Positions 1-7,984 of a stretch of DNA of 64,000 nucleotides are shown piece after piece. Origin of the DNA: Bacillota bacterium (GTDB taxonomy: Bacteria; Bacillota; Clostridia; Lachnospirales; Lachnospiraceae); NCBI GenBank assembly GCA_023434365.1, contig JAEYSV010000029.1, positions 1-64,000 of the forward strand, read 5' to 3'. The translations under genes were made by a program, and so were the position numbers. Under the pieces are notes generated by a model that saw only the letters and a program-made list of their open reading frames with translations, searched no databases and had not been told where the DNA came from. Position 1 is the first letter of the stretch. The number at the start of each line of letters is the position of its first letter.

Positions 1-78
1 GAATCCAGTCACCAACAACAAGACTACCGCAAAACACACTACCATCCTCTTCCAACCAAACTCAAAAAACCTCATCAT
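1..78 (-). CDS. Partial CDS, N-terminus of an exported or membrane protein
   Basis: Only the first 26 codons lie in the window, and the frame stays open to the left edge. The start is the ATG at 78-76, with a strong AAGGGGG ribosome binding site four bases upstream and a second ATG directly after. The peptide has Lys and Arg near residues 10-11 followed by a hydrophobic stretch (VVCFAVVLLLVTGF), which is how a signal peptide or first membrane helix looks. Function cannot be told from so little. The repeat array lies upstream of it. Confidence 0.7.
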   Translation of the reverse strand, partial: MMRFFEFGWKRMVVCFAVVLLLVTGF

Positions 79-119
79 AATTCCCCCTTCACTATACAAT
101 CCAAGTTCCTCACAACTCC

Positions 120-519
120 AAGTCTCATGTCTCTAGTCCTAGCCCATGTCTCCTGTCCCCTAGCCCTTATCTCTTGTCCCTTATCCCTTATCCCTTGTCC
201 CTTATCCCTTATCCCTTGTCCCTTGTCCCTTATCTCTTGTCCCTTATCACTTGCCCCTTATCTCTTATCCCTTATCTCTTATCCCTTATCTCTTATCACT
301 TATCACTTGCCCCTTATCTCATAACCCTTATCCCTTGTCCCTTTGTCCTTGTCTCCTAGCTCTTTGCTCTTTGCTCTTAGTTCGTTGCTACTAGTTCTTT
401 GCTCTTAATTCTTTGCTCTTAATTCTTTGCTCTTAGTTCTTTGCTCTTAGTTCTTCACTGCCCTTTTCCGCTCTTCACTCTTCACTCTTAGTTCTTCACT
501 ATCTTTCATGCTCTTCACT
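120..519. repeat. Degenerate short tandem-repeat array, left part
   Basis: About 400 bases of low-complexity repeats. 120-355 is built from blocks like CCCTTATC and CCCTTGTC. 356-445 uses TCTTTGCTCTTAGT blocks. 445-519 uses TTCACTCTTAGTTC and TTCACTATCTTTC blocks. One strand is almost all pyrimidine; on the minus strand it reads as GTGAAGAG, ACTAAGAG and similar. The last block continues at 2192-2270 on the other side of the IS110 element, so this is one array downstream of the DUF2294 gene that the element split. It holds no convincing gene: the plus-strand open frames here only encode Ser/Leu/Pro repeats. Confidence 0.85.
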
Positions 520-578
520 CTTCGAAACATGTCGTGCGGCTACGCCTTACGTCACAAACATTGCATGAAATATTTCCA

Positions 579-607
579 TTGACTTCTTACTATATTTAAA
601 ATAAAAT
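579..607 (+). promoter_or_regulatory. Sigma-A-type promoter for the predicted bridge RNA
   Basis: TTGACT at 579-584 and TAAAAT at 602-607 are separated by exactly 17 bases, a near-consensus vegetative promoter. It sits inside the left end of the IS110 element and would start transcription near 614. Confidence 0.6.
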
Positions 608-613
608 AAATCC

Positions 614-790
614 TGCAGTAACAACTACAGAGCACGCCATGAGGAGTAGGTATTTAACCCGCACTCTTATCTGTGCCGCCATCTATTTAAGCACAAACAA
701 TTGGGACTTTGAGCCCGTACACTTAGGACAACTTACATTTTTATGATAAGTATTCGCTTGGATGGCAGTCAATGTTACTGCTTTTTTTTT
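614..790 (+). ncRNA. Predicted IS110 bridge RNA (about 175 nt)
   Basis: This is the non-coding left end of the element, between a near-consensus promoter (579-607) and a terminator-like hairpin (GCAGT 765-769, ACTGC 777-781) followed by nine T. The predicted transcript is about 175 nt, close to the bridge RNA of IS621, and lies 5' of the transposase as in the IS110 group. CACTCTT at 662-668 matches the target just left of and across the insertion core. ACACTT at 719-724 matches the right end of the element across the core. The order, target-matching segment first and donor-matching segment second, fits known bridge RNAs. The matches are short and no folding was computed. Confidence 0.55.
765..790 (+). 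terminator. Hairpin plus T-tract upstream of the transposase
   Basis: GCAGT (765-769) pairs with ACTGC (777-781) across a 7-base loop and is followed by TTTTTTTTT at 782-790. It would end an upstream transcript before the transposase start at 823, giving a discrete small RNA. The stem is short, so read-through into the transposase gene is likely. Confidence 0.5.
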
Positions 791-822
791 GCCCAAAATT
801 ATAATTAGAAAGAAGGTATACC

Positions 823-2103
823 ATGGAAATTGTTCATAAAGTCTGCTGTGGAATTGATGTCCATAAAAAACATGTAACTGCAGCTATTGCTATTTCTAAT
901 CCAATTACCTTAGAAGCTTCTTATTTCGTAAAAAACTTTAAGACCTTTAATTCAGACCTAATAAATCTTCGAGATTGGATCCTTAGTTATAACTGTTATG
1001 AAGTCTGCATGGAATCTACCGGTAAATACTGGATTCCAGTTTTTAATACTTTGGAAACCCATATGCATACTATTCTTACCCATCCAAAATACGTAAAGGC
1101 GATTAAAGGTAAAAAAACAGATAACCATGATGCGAAATGGATTGCTAACTTATTTCGCTTTGACATCGTTCGTTCCTCATTTATACCACCTGCAGAGATT
1201 CGAGCGTTACGTGAATTATTTCGCTACCGATGTAAACTTTCTCATCAAAGAACTGCTGAGAAAAACAGGTATCAAAATAGTATGACAATCTCTCGTGTAC
1301 GTATGGATAGTGTATTAACAGACCCATTTGGCAAAACAGCTACAAATATTATGCAATACTTATTAAATACCAAAAATTTCAGTGAAGCAAAGTGCCGCTC
1401 TTTGATTGACTTTAATGTGAAAGCTGAAAAACATGATATATTAATGGATTCCATTAATGGGTTTCATATTCTTCCTGAACAGAAATTTAAAATGCAAAAG
1501 GCCAAAGCTCACATCGATTTTATTAATGATATTATGGAGGATATTGAAAAACAAATGTTTTTACTGACTAGACCATATGAAAAAATCATTTCTCGGGCCT
1601 CTGTCATTCCTGGAATTACGCCATTTTCAGCTGCATGTATCATCGCTGAAATTGGAACGGATATGACTGTTTTTGAGTCGGATAAAAACTTAGCTTCTTG
1701 GGCTGGTCTTGTTCCTGCCAATAATGAAAGCGCTGGCAAGAAAAAAAGTACCCGTATTTCTAAGGCAGGACTATATCTGAAACCACTTTTAATACAATGT
1801 GCTCTTTCAGCTATAAGAAGCACGAAGAATCCTTACTTTAACATAAAGTACAATCGCATAAAAAAGCGAAGAGGCCATAAAAAGGCAATTATAGCGATTG
1901 CACGTATGATGCTTATATCGATTTACCATATAATCAAAAATGATGAAGAGTTTAAACCAAGCGATTTTGAAGAGATCGTAAATCCAAAACAACGTGTAAA
2001 AACACCTGAATTCAATATTGAAAATGTCATTCAGTTCTTAAAAGGGCAAGGAGCTGACGAGAAAGCTATTGAAATCTTAATAAAACAATATAGCCTTCCT
2101 TGA
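823..2103 (+). CDS. IS110-family DEDD transposase/recombinase
   Basis: This 426-residue protein has the two-domain IS110 layout. The N-terminal RuvC-like DEDD domain shows GIDVHKKH near residue 11, a conserved Glu in MESTGKYW, and the Asp pair in KTDNHDAKW. The C-terminal Transposase_20 domain begins near SVIPGI and contains ESAGKKKSTRISKAG, whose Ser303 is the likely catalytic serine. Members cut and join DNA through a bridge RNA that pairs with donor and target (known for IS621). The start ATG has an AGAAGG site upstream. The reading frame is full length with no frameshift, so the element may still be active. The 60-105 codon frames on the other strand are shadows. Confidence 0.95.
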   Translation: MEIVHKVCCGIDVHKKHVTAAIAISNPITLEASYFVKNFKTFNSDLINLRDWILSYNCYEVCMESTGKYWIPVFNTLETHMHTILTHPKYVKAIKGKKTDNHDAKWIANLFRFDIVRSSFIPPAEIRALRELFRYRCKLSHQRTAEKNRYQNSMTISRVRMDSVLTDPFGKTATNIMQYLLNTKNFSEAKCRSLIDFNVKAEKHDILMDSINGFHILPEQKFKMQKAKAHIDFINDIMEDIEKQMFLLTRPYEKIISRASVIPGITPFSAACIIAEIGTDMTVFESDKNLASWAGLVPANNESAGKKKSTRISKAGLYLKPLLIQCALSAIRSTKNPYFNIKYNRIKKRRGHKKAIIAIARMMLISIYHIIKNDEEFKPSDFEEIVNPKQRVKTPEFNIENVIQFLKGQGADEKAIEILIKQYSLP

Positions 2104-2129
2104 TATTTTTAGTATAATATAATTTTTTT

Positions 2130-2155
2130 GAGTGGGATTTTGTCGCACTCTTTTT
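2130..2155 (+). terminator. Weak terminator after the transposase
   Basis: GAGTG (2130-2134) and CACTC (2146-2150) form a short hairpin followed by TTTTT, 27 bases after the transposase stop. Confidence 0.4.
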
Positions 2156-2191
2156 GTTGTGCGCAATTTTCAGTTCTCGTTTTCACACTTC

Positions 2192-2270
2192 ACTCTTAGT
2201 TCTTCACTATCTTTTCAGCCTCTTCACTGCCCTTTTCCGCTCTTCACTCTTCACTCTTATCTCTTCACTA
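2192..2270. repeat. Tandem-repeat array, right part, next to the DUF2294 stop
   Basis: Continuation of the array interrupted by the IS element, with TTCACTCTT, TTCACTATC and CCCTTTTCCGC blocks. It abuts the stop codon of the minus-strand gene at 2271. On the coding strand the sequence after that stop is TAGTGAAGAGATAAGAGTGA. Confidence 0.85.
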
Positions 2271-2663
2271 TCATTTCATTTTCGGTTCCACACTAAACAC
2301 CAATTCCTCCAAATTACTACTTAACGAAAGTATTACAACACCCTCCCCCGTTTTTACACTGATGTCCATATGCGTACTTTCGATTTGAATATCATAGGCC
2401 TCTAGAAGAACTTCTTTTAATAATTCCAGTCGGTACTCTTTTCCCTCTTCAAAAAGCGTGCGTCTTACCTCTTTAAAGAGTTTAACTCCTTCTAATGTCT
2501 CTATCAGTTTCTTCTCTGCCGGACTGAAGTACAGGGACATTCTAACTATAATCATGCTTCCAAGAATTGTAGTTTTTATAGTCTTAGGACCACGCCCCAT
2601 ATAATTCATCTCAAATCGTGAAAAACATTCACTCAGTCTAGCCTCAAGTTGTCCTTTTCTCAT
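2271..2663 (-). CDS. DUF2294 (MpsC-like) family protein
   Basis: A 130-residue protein resembling the DUF2294/MpsC family by its order of conserved elements: an N-terminal KGQLEA helix, FEMNYMGRGPKTIKT, a central LSPAEK-like segment (FSPAEKKLIE), KEVRRTLFEE, and a C-terminal SVKTGEGVVILSL strand. The family is small and soluble; some members are linked to a membrane-potential-generating system, but its biochemical role is unsettled. The start has AAAGGAG eight bases upstream. It lies 14 bases after priA and probably shares its transcript. The last codons (ATG AAA TGA) run directly into the repeat array. Confidence 0.75.
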   Translation of the reverse strand: MRKGQLEARLSECFSRFEMNYMGRGPKTIKTTILGSMIIVRMSLYFSPAEKKLIETLEGVKLFKEVRRTLFEEGKEYRLELLKEVLLEAYDIQIESTHMDISVKTGEGVVILSLSSNLEELVFSVEPKMK

Positions 2664-2676
2664 TTACTTAACTCCT

Positions 2677-4920
2677 TTAATAACCTGTCATCGGATTCAT
2701 ATCCAGTTGCATGTTAATATCCTTACCAGCTGCAATATGTTCGTAGAATCCTTCCATATATTCTTTCATTTTCTTTAGTAGTTCCAAATCTATACACTTA
2801 ATATATACCAAATATCGGTAAATGTCATTAATTTTCGCCAAGCTTGCTTTGGCTGGTCCTATAATTCTCACGATATCTTCATTTTTATCGACTTGAAATT
2901 CCTTATATAATGCCTGCTTAATAAGTTCGCTCATATCGCTGGCAACTTTCTCCTCTTTTGAAGTAAACAGAGCCGCCATGATATTGGAAACTGGTGGATA
3001 CATCATTAGTTGCCGATATGCGATTTCCTGGTCATAAAATCCTAGATAATCATTGTTAGCTGCACTAACAATACTATATTGTTCCGGATTATAGGTCTGG
3101 ATTACTACATTGCCCGCTTTCTCTCCACGCCCTGCTCTCCCTGCTGCCTGAGCAAGTAACTGAAAGGTACGTTCTGCTGCTCGGTAATCAGAAGCATGCA
3201 AGGATAGGTCGGCAGCTATGACCCCTACTAATGTAACATTCGAATAATCATGTCCCTTTACAATCATCTGCGTTCCAACTAGAATATCCGCCTGATGGTT
3301 TGCAAAGGCTTCTAAGATTTTCTCATGCCCTTCTTTGCCCGAAGTTGTATCCATATCCATACGAAGTACTCTTGCTTGCGGGAATTCTTTTGCTACATAT
3401 TCTTCTACTTTTTGCGTACCTATCCCAAATGCAGCGATATAAGGAGAACTACAGCTTGGACAATGTTTTGGCTGTAAGATCTCATACCCGCAGTAATGGC
3501 AGACCAATTTCCCGTTATTATGTTGCGTTAAGGAGATATCACAGTGAGGGCAGGTCATTACCTCTCCACAGCTTCGGCAGGAAACAAAGCCAGCAAACCC
3601 ACGACGGTTGATAAATAACATAATTTGCTCCTGCTTATTCAGACGATCCGCCATTAACTCGCGTAATCGCCTACTAAAGATAGATCGATTTTTGGCTTTT
3701 AACTCTTCACGTAAATCACAGATTTCTACCTGAGGCATTGTTGCATTACCAGCACGATTTAGCAAGGTAAATAATTGATATTCGCCACTAAGCGCCTTCT
3801 GGTAGGAGTCTACACTTGGTGTTGCACTTCCTAATACAACGCTGGCGTCAGCTAATCTGGCACGTTCTAATGCTACCTCTCTTGCATGGTACTTAGGTGG
3901 CATTTCACTTTTATAACTACCTTCATGTTCTTCGTCAATGATTATCAGACCAAGCTGCTCAAATGGAGTAAATAGTGCGGATCTTGGTCCAATCATAATC
4001 TTGACTTGTCCATTTTTCGAACGTAGATACTGGTCATAGCGCTCTCCCTGAGACATTCTGGAATTAATAATTGATACCTGGTTACCAAACCGTTGATAAA
4101 ACCGCTTGACGGTCTGATAAGTCAGCGCAATTTCTGGTATTAATACAATGACCTGCTTATTTCTTGCAAGCACATTGGCAATTAACTCCATATAGACTTC
4201 CGTTTTACCGCTTCCCGTTACTCCGTGAATCAGGTAGGTATCACGTACTCCCTCTAAATATTGAGCAGTAATAACATCAACAACTCTTCTCTGATCTTCA
4301 TTTAATAAAACCGCTTCCTTATTGCTTTTTTGTTCCTTAACTGGATTACGGTAAATGATTTCACTACTAACTTCTATAATTCCTAATTTCACCATATCTT
4401 TTATTGTAGCTGTAGTAATTCCCAGTTTTCCAGTAACGAGCTCCTGATTTAATGTATTTTCAGAGATTAGTTCAGACAACAATCTAGCTCTTGCCGTATA
4501 GTGTTTTCGGTTATATTCTGCCAGAATATCCGCTGCCTCATTTTCAGGGATTCGTAAGGTAAGAAATTTATTTTCTTTATTTTTTATCGTCTTTTTTACC
4601 GGAAGAACAGTGCGAAGAGCATCATTTAGTGTGGCACCAAATGTCTCTCTGATATATACTGCCAAAGCAATCAATTGAGACTCTAGTACCACACTATGTT
4701 GTAATATTTGAATGATGGATTTTGTTTTTTCTACCGGAAATTTAGGTTTGTCACTAAATGCTAACACGAAACCATTTCGTCTGGTGTTTCCTTTTCCAAA
4801 AGGAACCACAACCTGGGTTCCAATCACAATGCTGTCTTCTAATTCCTCCGGTACAGCATACTGATAGGTCTTATCCAGATTTTCATGACTGATATCAATA
4901 ATCACGTCAGCAAACCTCAT
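2677..4920 (-). CDS. priA: Primosomal protein N' (replication restart helicase)
   Basis: PriA binds stalled or repaired replication forks and reloads the replicative helicase, using 3'-5' helicase activity. This 747-residue product has an N-terminal 3'-DNA-binding domain, Walker A GVTGSGKTEVY, a DEEH box, and the diagnostic inserted zinc site with paired cysteines (CRSCGEVMTCPHC, CHYCGY, CPSC). The QAAGRAGRG motif VI follows. I chose ATG at 4920 because AGGTGG lies eight bases upstream; GTG codons just before it overlap that site. It follows murF by 19 bases in a wall-synthesis cluster. Confidence 0.96.
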   Translation of the reverse strand: MRFADVIIDISHENLDKTYQYAVPEELEDSIVIGTQVVVPFGKGNTRRNGFVLAFSDKPKFPVEKTKSIIQILQHSVVLESQLIALAVYIRETFGATLNDALRTVLPVKKTIKNKENKFLTLRIPENEAADILAEYNRKHYTARARLLSELISENTLNQELVTGKLGITTATIKDMVKLGIIEVSSEIIYRNPVKEQKSNKEAVLLNEDQRRVVDVITAQYLEGVRDTYLIHGVTGSGKTEVYMELIANVLARNKQVIVLIPEIALTYQTVKRFYQRFGNQVSIINSRMSQGERYDQYLRSKNGQVKIMIGPRSALFTPFEQLGLIIIDEEHEGSYKSEMPPKYHAREVALERARLADASVVLGSATPSVDSYQKALSGEYQLFTLLNRAGNATMPQVEICDLREELKAKNRSIFSRRLRELMADRLNKQEQIMLFINRRGFAGFVSCRSCGEVMTCPHCDISLTQHNNGKLVCHYCGYEILQPKHCPSCSSPYIAAFGIGTQKVEEYVAKEFPQARVLRMDMDTTSGKEGHEKILEAFANHQADILVGTQMIVKGHDYSNVTLVGVIAADLSLHASDYRAAERTFQLLAQAAGRAGRGEKAGNVVIQTYNPEQYSIVSAANNDYLGFYDQEIAYRQLMMYPPVSNIMAALFTSKEEKVASDMSELIKQALYKEFQVDKNEDIVRIIGPAKASLAKINDIYRYLVYIKCIDLELLKKMKEYMEGFYEHIAAGKDINMQLDMNPMTGY

Positions 4921-4939
4921 ACACTGCACCACCTTTCTT

Positions 4940-6403
4940 TTATATTAGTTCTTTCACGATTTCATCCATATGCATTCCACGGGAGCCTTTGACTAACACA
5001 GCGTCCCCTTTACTTAGTGTCTGTTTAAGATATCTGATAATCTGCCAGTTATCTTTAAAACAATGCAATAAAATGTTCGAATTACTAGCAACAATTGCTT
5101 CCACAATCGCGCGTGAGCCCTTACCAACGGTCAATACCTCATCAACGTGCATCCCATTTTTACTTAATTGGTCAATATACATTCCTACCTCGTAGTGGCA
5201 GTCATGACTCACTTTTCCAAGTTCTAATACATCTCCTAATACCGCAATTCTTCTGGTAGAGTCAGATACCGTACACAATACATTCAATCCACTTTTCATC
5301 GAATCAGGACTAGCATTATACGTATCATCAATGATTGTCACTCCGTCTTTTTTATATACCTGCCCACGCATCGCGATTGGAAGATATTCTTCTAAGCCAC
5401 GTTTTGCAATATCTACCTCGATTCCAAGCTGATATGCAATCGACAGCGCCACCACAGCATTCATAACGTTATGCTCTCCTAATACTTGCAATGACACTTC
5501 ACATGCACCTTCTGGGTAGTGATAGATAAACTTCATTCCGTCCCCATGAATGGTTACATCGGTTGCTTTAAAATTTCCGTTCCCATTAATGCCATAAATG
5601 AGCAAATGGCAGTCTTTTAATGCCTCTTTGGTTTTATAATTCAAGTCAATGATGCAATTATGTTCTGGCTGCTGTAGTTCACTTTGATATGCTGGCAGAA
5701 CATTTAACAGATTATCTGCTTCATTTACATAGAGATAACAGTCTTTATCATGACTAAATTCATTGATAATATTCAACTTTTCCTTACGGATGTTTTCTCT
5801 AGATCCTAACTGTTCAATATGGCTTACTCCAATATTTGTAATAACTGCCAGACGTGGACGTGCTATTTTAGCGAGCTTTGCAATTTCGCCCTCTTCGCTC
5901 ATCCCCATCTCGATTACCGCAACCTGATGTTTTCTCTCGATGCCAAACATCGTTAGTGCAAGCCCTACTTGACTGTTCATATTCCCAGCTGTTTTTAGCA
6001 CCTCATACTTGGTTTCTAAGGCCGCCGCAATCATTTCCTTAGTTGTCGTTTTCCCTACGCTACCTGTAATTCCTATGACCGGAAGAGGAAAACGATTCCG
6101 GTAATAGAAAGCGAGGTCTTGTAGCGCTTTTAGTGTATTTTCCACCTGAATATAACAGACAGCCGGATCATAATAAATCTCTTCCTTTGGTTTCATTACA
6201 AATACTGCACATGCTCCCTTTTGGATTGATTGGGCAATGAATTGATGAGCATCCACACGTTCTCCGATTAATGGAACAAAAAGAGCATCCTTTGTTACCT
6301 CCGTTGAGCTTGTTACAACACTCGTTATCTGTGTATTCTCATCACCGCATAACAGAGTTCCCCCTGTTGCCATCACGGCTTCTTTTATACTAAGTGCTTC
6401 CAT
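4940..6403 (-). CDS. murF: UDP-MurNAc-tripeptide--D-Ala-D-Ala ligase
   Basis: MurF adds D-Ala-D-Ala to the UDP-MurNAc tripeptide, the last cytoplasmic step of peptidoglycan precursor synthesis. The 487-residue protein shows the Mur ligase layout: N-terminal UMP-binding domain, ATP-binding loop GITGSVGKTTTKEM, a central domain with VIEMGMSEEGEI and TNIGVSHIEQLGS, and a C-terminal domain with DDTYNASPDS. ATG 6403 is preferred over the upstream GTG because an AAAGGA site is well spaced before it. The start overlaps the 3' end of the upstream murE-like gene by 19 bases, pointing to coupled translation. Confidence 0.95.
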   Translation of the reverse strand: MEALSIKEAVMATGGTLLCGDENTQITSVVTSSTEVTKDALFVPLIGERVDAHQFIAQSIQKGACAVFVMKPKEEIYYDPAVCYIQVENTLKALQDLAFYYRNRFPLPVIGITGSVGKTTTKEMIAAALETKYEVLKTAGNMNSQVGLALTMFGIERKHQVAVIEMGMSEEGEIAKLAKIARPRLAVITNIGVSHIEQLGSRENIRKEKLNIINEFSHDKDCYLYVNEADNLLNVLPAYQSELQQPEHNCIIDLNYKTKEALKDCHLLIYGINGNGNFKATDVTIHGDGMKFIYHYPEGACEVSLQVLGEHNVMNAVVALSIAYQLGIEVDIAKRGLEEYLPIAMRGQVYKKDGVTIIDDTYNASPDSMKSGLNVLCTVSDSTRRIAVLGDVLELGKVSHDCHYEVGMYIDQLSKNGMHVDEVLTVGKGSRAIVEAIVASNSNILLHCFKDNWQIIRYLKQTLSKGDAVLVKGSRGMHMDEIVKELI

Positions 6404-7860
6404 CTTTCTTTTCCTTTCCACTCTTCAATGATTACCCGCTCATCCATCGGATATCGCACTCCACATATCTCCTGATAAGTTTCATGTCCTTTTCCTGCAA
6501 AAAGTATGACATCCCCTGGTATCGCCTGGTCTAAGGCATAATGTATTGCCTCACTTCTATCTTCGATTCTGATGTACGAATCAGAATAACGTTCAATACC
6601 AATTACAATATCGTCAATGATTGCTGACTGACTCTCTTCTCTCGGATTATCACTCGTAACAATTACGACATCGCTATATTTCGCTGCAATTTCACCCATT
6701 TCAAAACGCCTCTGTCGGTCTCGGTTGCCTCCACAACCAAACAGGCAGACAATGCGCTTTGGATGATATTCCCGAATGGTATGTAGTACTTTGTAAAGAC
6801 TGTCTGCGTTATGAGCATAATCAATGATGGTTGTATAGTCATCACTCACTGGAACTAATTCGCATCTTCCTTTTACACTTACTTTACTCATCGCAGTCAC
6901 CATAATACTACCATTGATTCCCATCTGCCTACCCGTTAAAAAGGCAGCCAGAGCATTATATACATTAAAGACTCCTGGCAGCCAAAGCTCTACAAAATAG
7001 TTTAAACACCCTCTGGTTACAAACGAGATTCCAAGTGCTCCTTTTCGTTGTAATAACCCAGTGTATTGTGCATATAGCATTGCGGTACGACTCAATCCAT
7101 AGGTATAAACTCTACAAGTTGCGTCTTTTAGTAACATCGGTAAGAATTCACAATCTGAGTTCACGATTGCAACTTTACACTGTGAAAATAGCTTTGCCTT
7201 GCAGGATAGATACTCCTCAAAGTTTTTATGCTCTGTTGGCCCAATATGATCCTCACTGATGTTCGTAAAGATACCATAGTCAAATACAATACTATCTGTG
7301 CGATGTAACATAAGCCCTTGACTAGATACTTCCATAACCACACACTCTACACCACTTTGTACCATTTCACTCAGGTACTCTTGTAATAAAAGTGCATCAG
7401 GGGTTGTATTATATGATTCATACCGTTTATCAGCAAATGATACTTCTATTGTACCAATTATTCCGGTGCGGTAACCCGCTTCTTCAAGAATGGCTTCAAG
7501 CATATACGTACAGGTAGTCTTGCCCTTCGTTCCGGTGATTCCTATCATCGTCATCTTTTCTGAAGGATATCCATAAAATGCTGCAGCGATATAGGATAAC
7601 GCTCGTCTTGAATTATCCACAAGGATTAAGGTAATGTCATCAGGAACTGGTACTTCCCTCTCTGCCACAACTGCAATTGCCCCACCTTTTATCGCTTCCT
7701 CTACATAATTATGTCCATCTGACCTCATCCCAGTAACACAGATAAATAAGGAACCGGATACTACTTTTTTTGAGTTATGCACTATATTAACAATTTCAAG
7801 GGTTAGACTTCCTTGCTTTCGTATATATGGGATTCTTAAAAGTAACTCTTTTAATATCAT
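6385..7860 (-). CDS. murE: MurE-like UDP-MurNAc-tripeptide synthetase, second paralog
   Basis: A 491-residue Mur ligase of the MurE class. Visible motifs are the ATP loop GITGTKGKTTCTYM, NTTPDAL, EVSSQGL, the CKAKLF lysine region (normally carbamylated), DYAHNADSL, and DNPRE. DNPR is the signature of ligases that add meso-diaminopimelate. ATG 7860 is preferred to GTG 7869, which is too close to the AAGGGAG site. It sits between another MurE and MurF and overlaps murF. The neighbouring paralog is clearly diverged, so the two may differ in substrate, expression or stage of growth; the sequence does not say which is the housekeeping copy. Confidence 0.9.
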   Translation of the reverse strand: MILKELLLRIPYIRKQGSLTLEIVNIVHNSKKVVSGSLFICVTGMRSDGHNYVEEAIKGGAIAVVAEREVPVPDDITLILVDNSRRALSYIAAAFYGYPSEKMTMIGITGTKGKTTCTYMLEAILEEAGYRTGIIGTIEVSFADKRYESYNTTPDALLLQEYLSEMVQSGVECVVMEVSSQGLMLHRTDSIVFDYGIFTNISEDHIGPTEHKNFEEYLSCKAKLFSQCKVAIVNSDCEFLPMLLKDATCRVYTYGLSRTAMLYAQYTGLLQRKGALGISFVTRGCLNYFVELWLPGVFNVYNALAAFLTGRQMGINGSIMVTAMSKVSVKGRCELVPVSDDYTTIIDYAHNADSLYKVLHTIREYHPKRIVCLFGCGGNRDRQRRFEMGEIAAKYSDVVIVTSDNPREESQSAIIDDIVIGIERYSDSYIRIEDRSEAIHYALDQAIPGDVILFAGKGHETYQEICGVRYPMDERVIIEEWKGKERWKHLV

Positions 7861-7873
7861 GAAAACCACGCTC

Positions 7874-7930
7874 CCTTCTAATATAGTTTATTAGCTTTAC
7901 TACTGAAATAGTAACGTTATTCTAAACTAT
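7874..7930 (-). promoter_or_regulatory. Two-tier hairpin upstream of the second murE
   Basis: On the minus strand ATAGTTTA and TAAACTAT enclose an inner stem TTACTA/TAGTAA in the 124-base gap between the two murE genes. There is no T-tract, so it could be an mRNA processing or attenuation element rather than a terminator. No riboswitch motif was recognised. Confidence 0.3.
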
Positions 7931-7984
7931 TCAAGGATTATGGCTTCATTTATACAATTGAGCTCATCTAAGTAAAGATTATCT

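Larger units (their letters stand above)
520..2191 (+). mobile_element. IS110-family insertion sequence in a repeat array
   Basis: The boundaries were inferred by comparing the flanks with intact copies of the repeat elsewhere (for example near 45783). The uninterrupted array reads GCTCTTCACT-CTTC-ACTCTTAG. Here CTTC occurs at 520-523 before foreign sequence and again at 2188-2191 where the array resumes. The element is therefore about 1.67 kb with a CTTC direct repeat, and the exact cut within CTTC is ambiguous. It contains a CT, the core dinucleotide known from IS621. No terminal inverted repeats were seen, as expected for IS110. It carries one transposase and about 300 bases of 5' non-coding DNA. 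Confidence 0.8.

Noticed and set aside
127..359. Two plus-strand Ser/Leu/Pro-rich open frames
   Set aside because: They are translations of the pyrimidine-rich tandem repeat, have no ribosome binding site, and vary only with the repeat unit.
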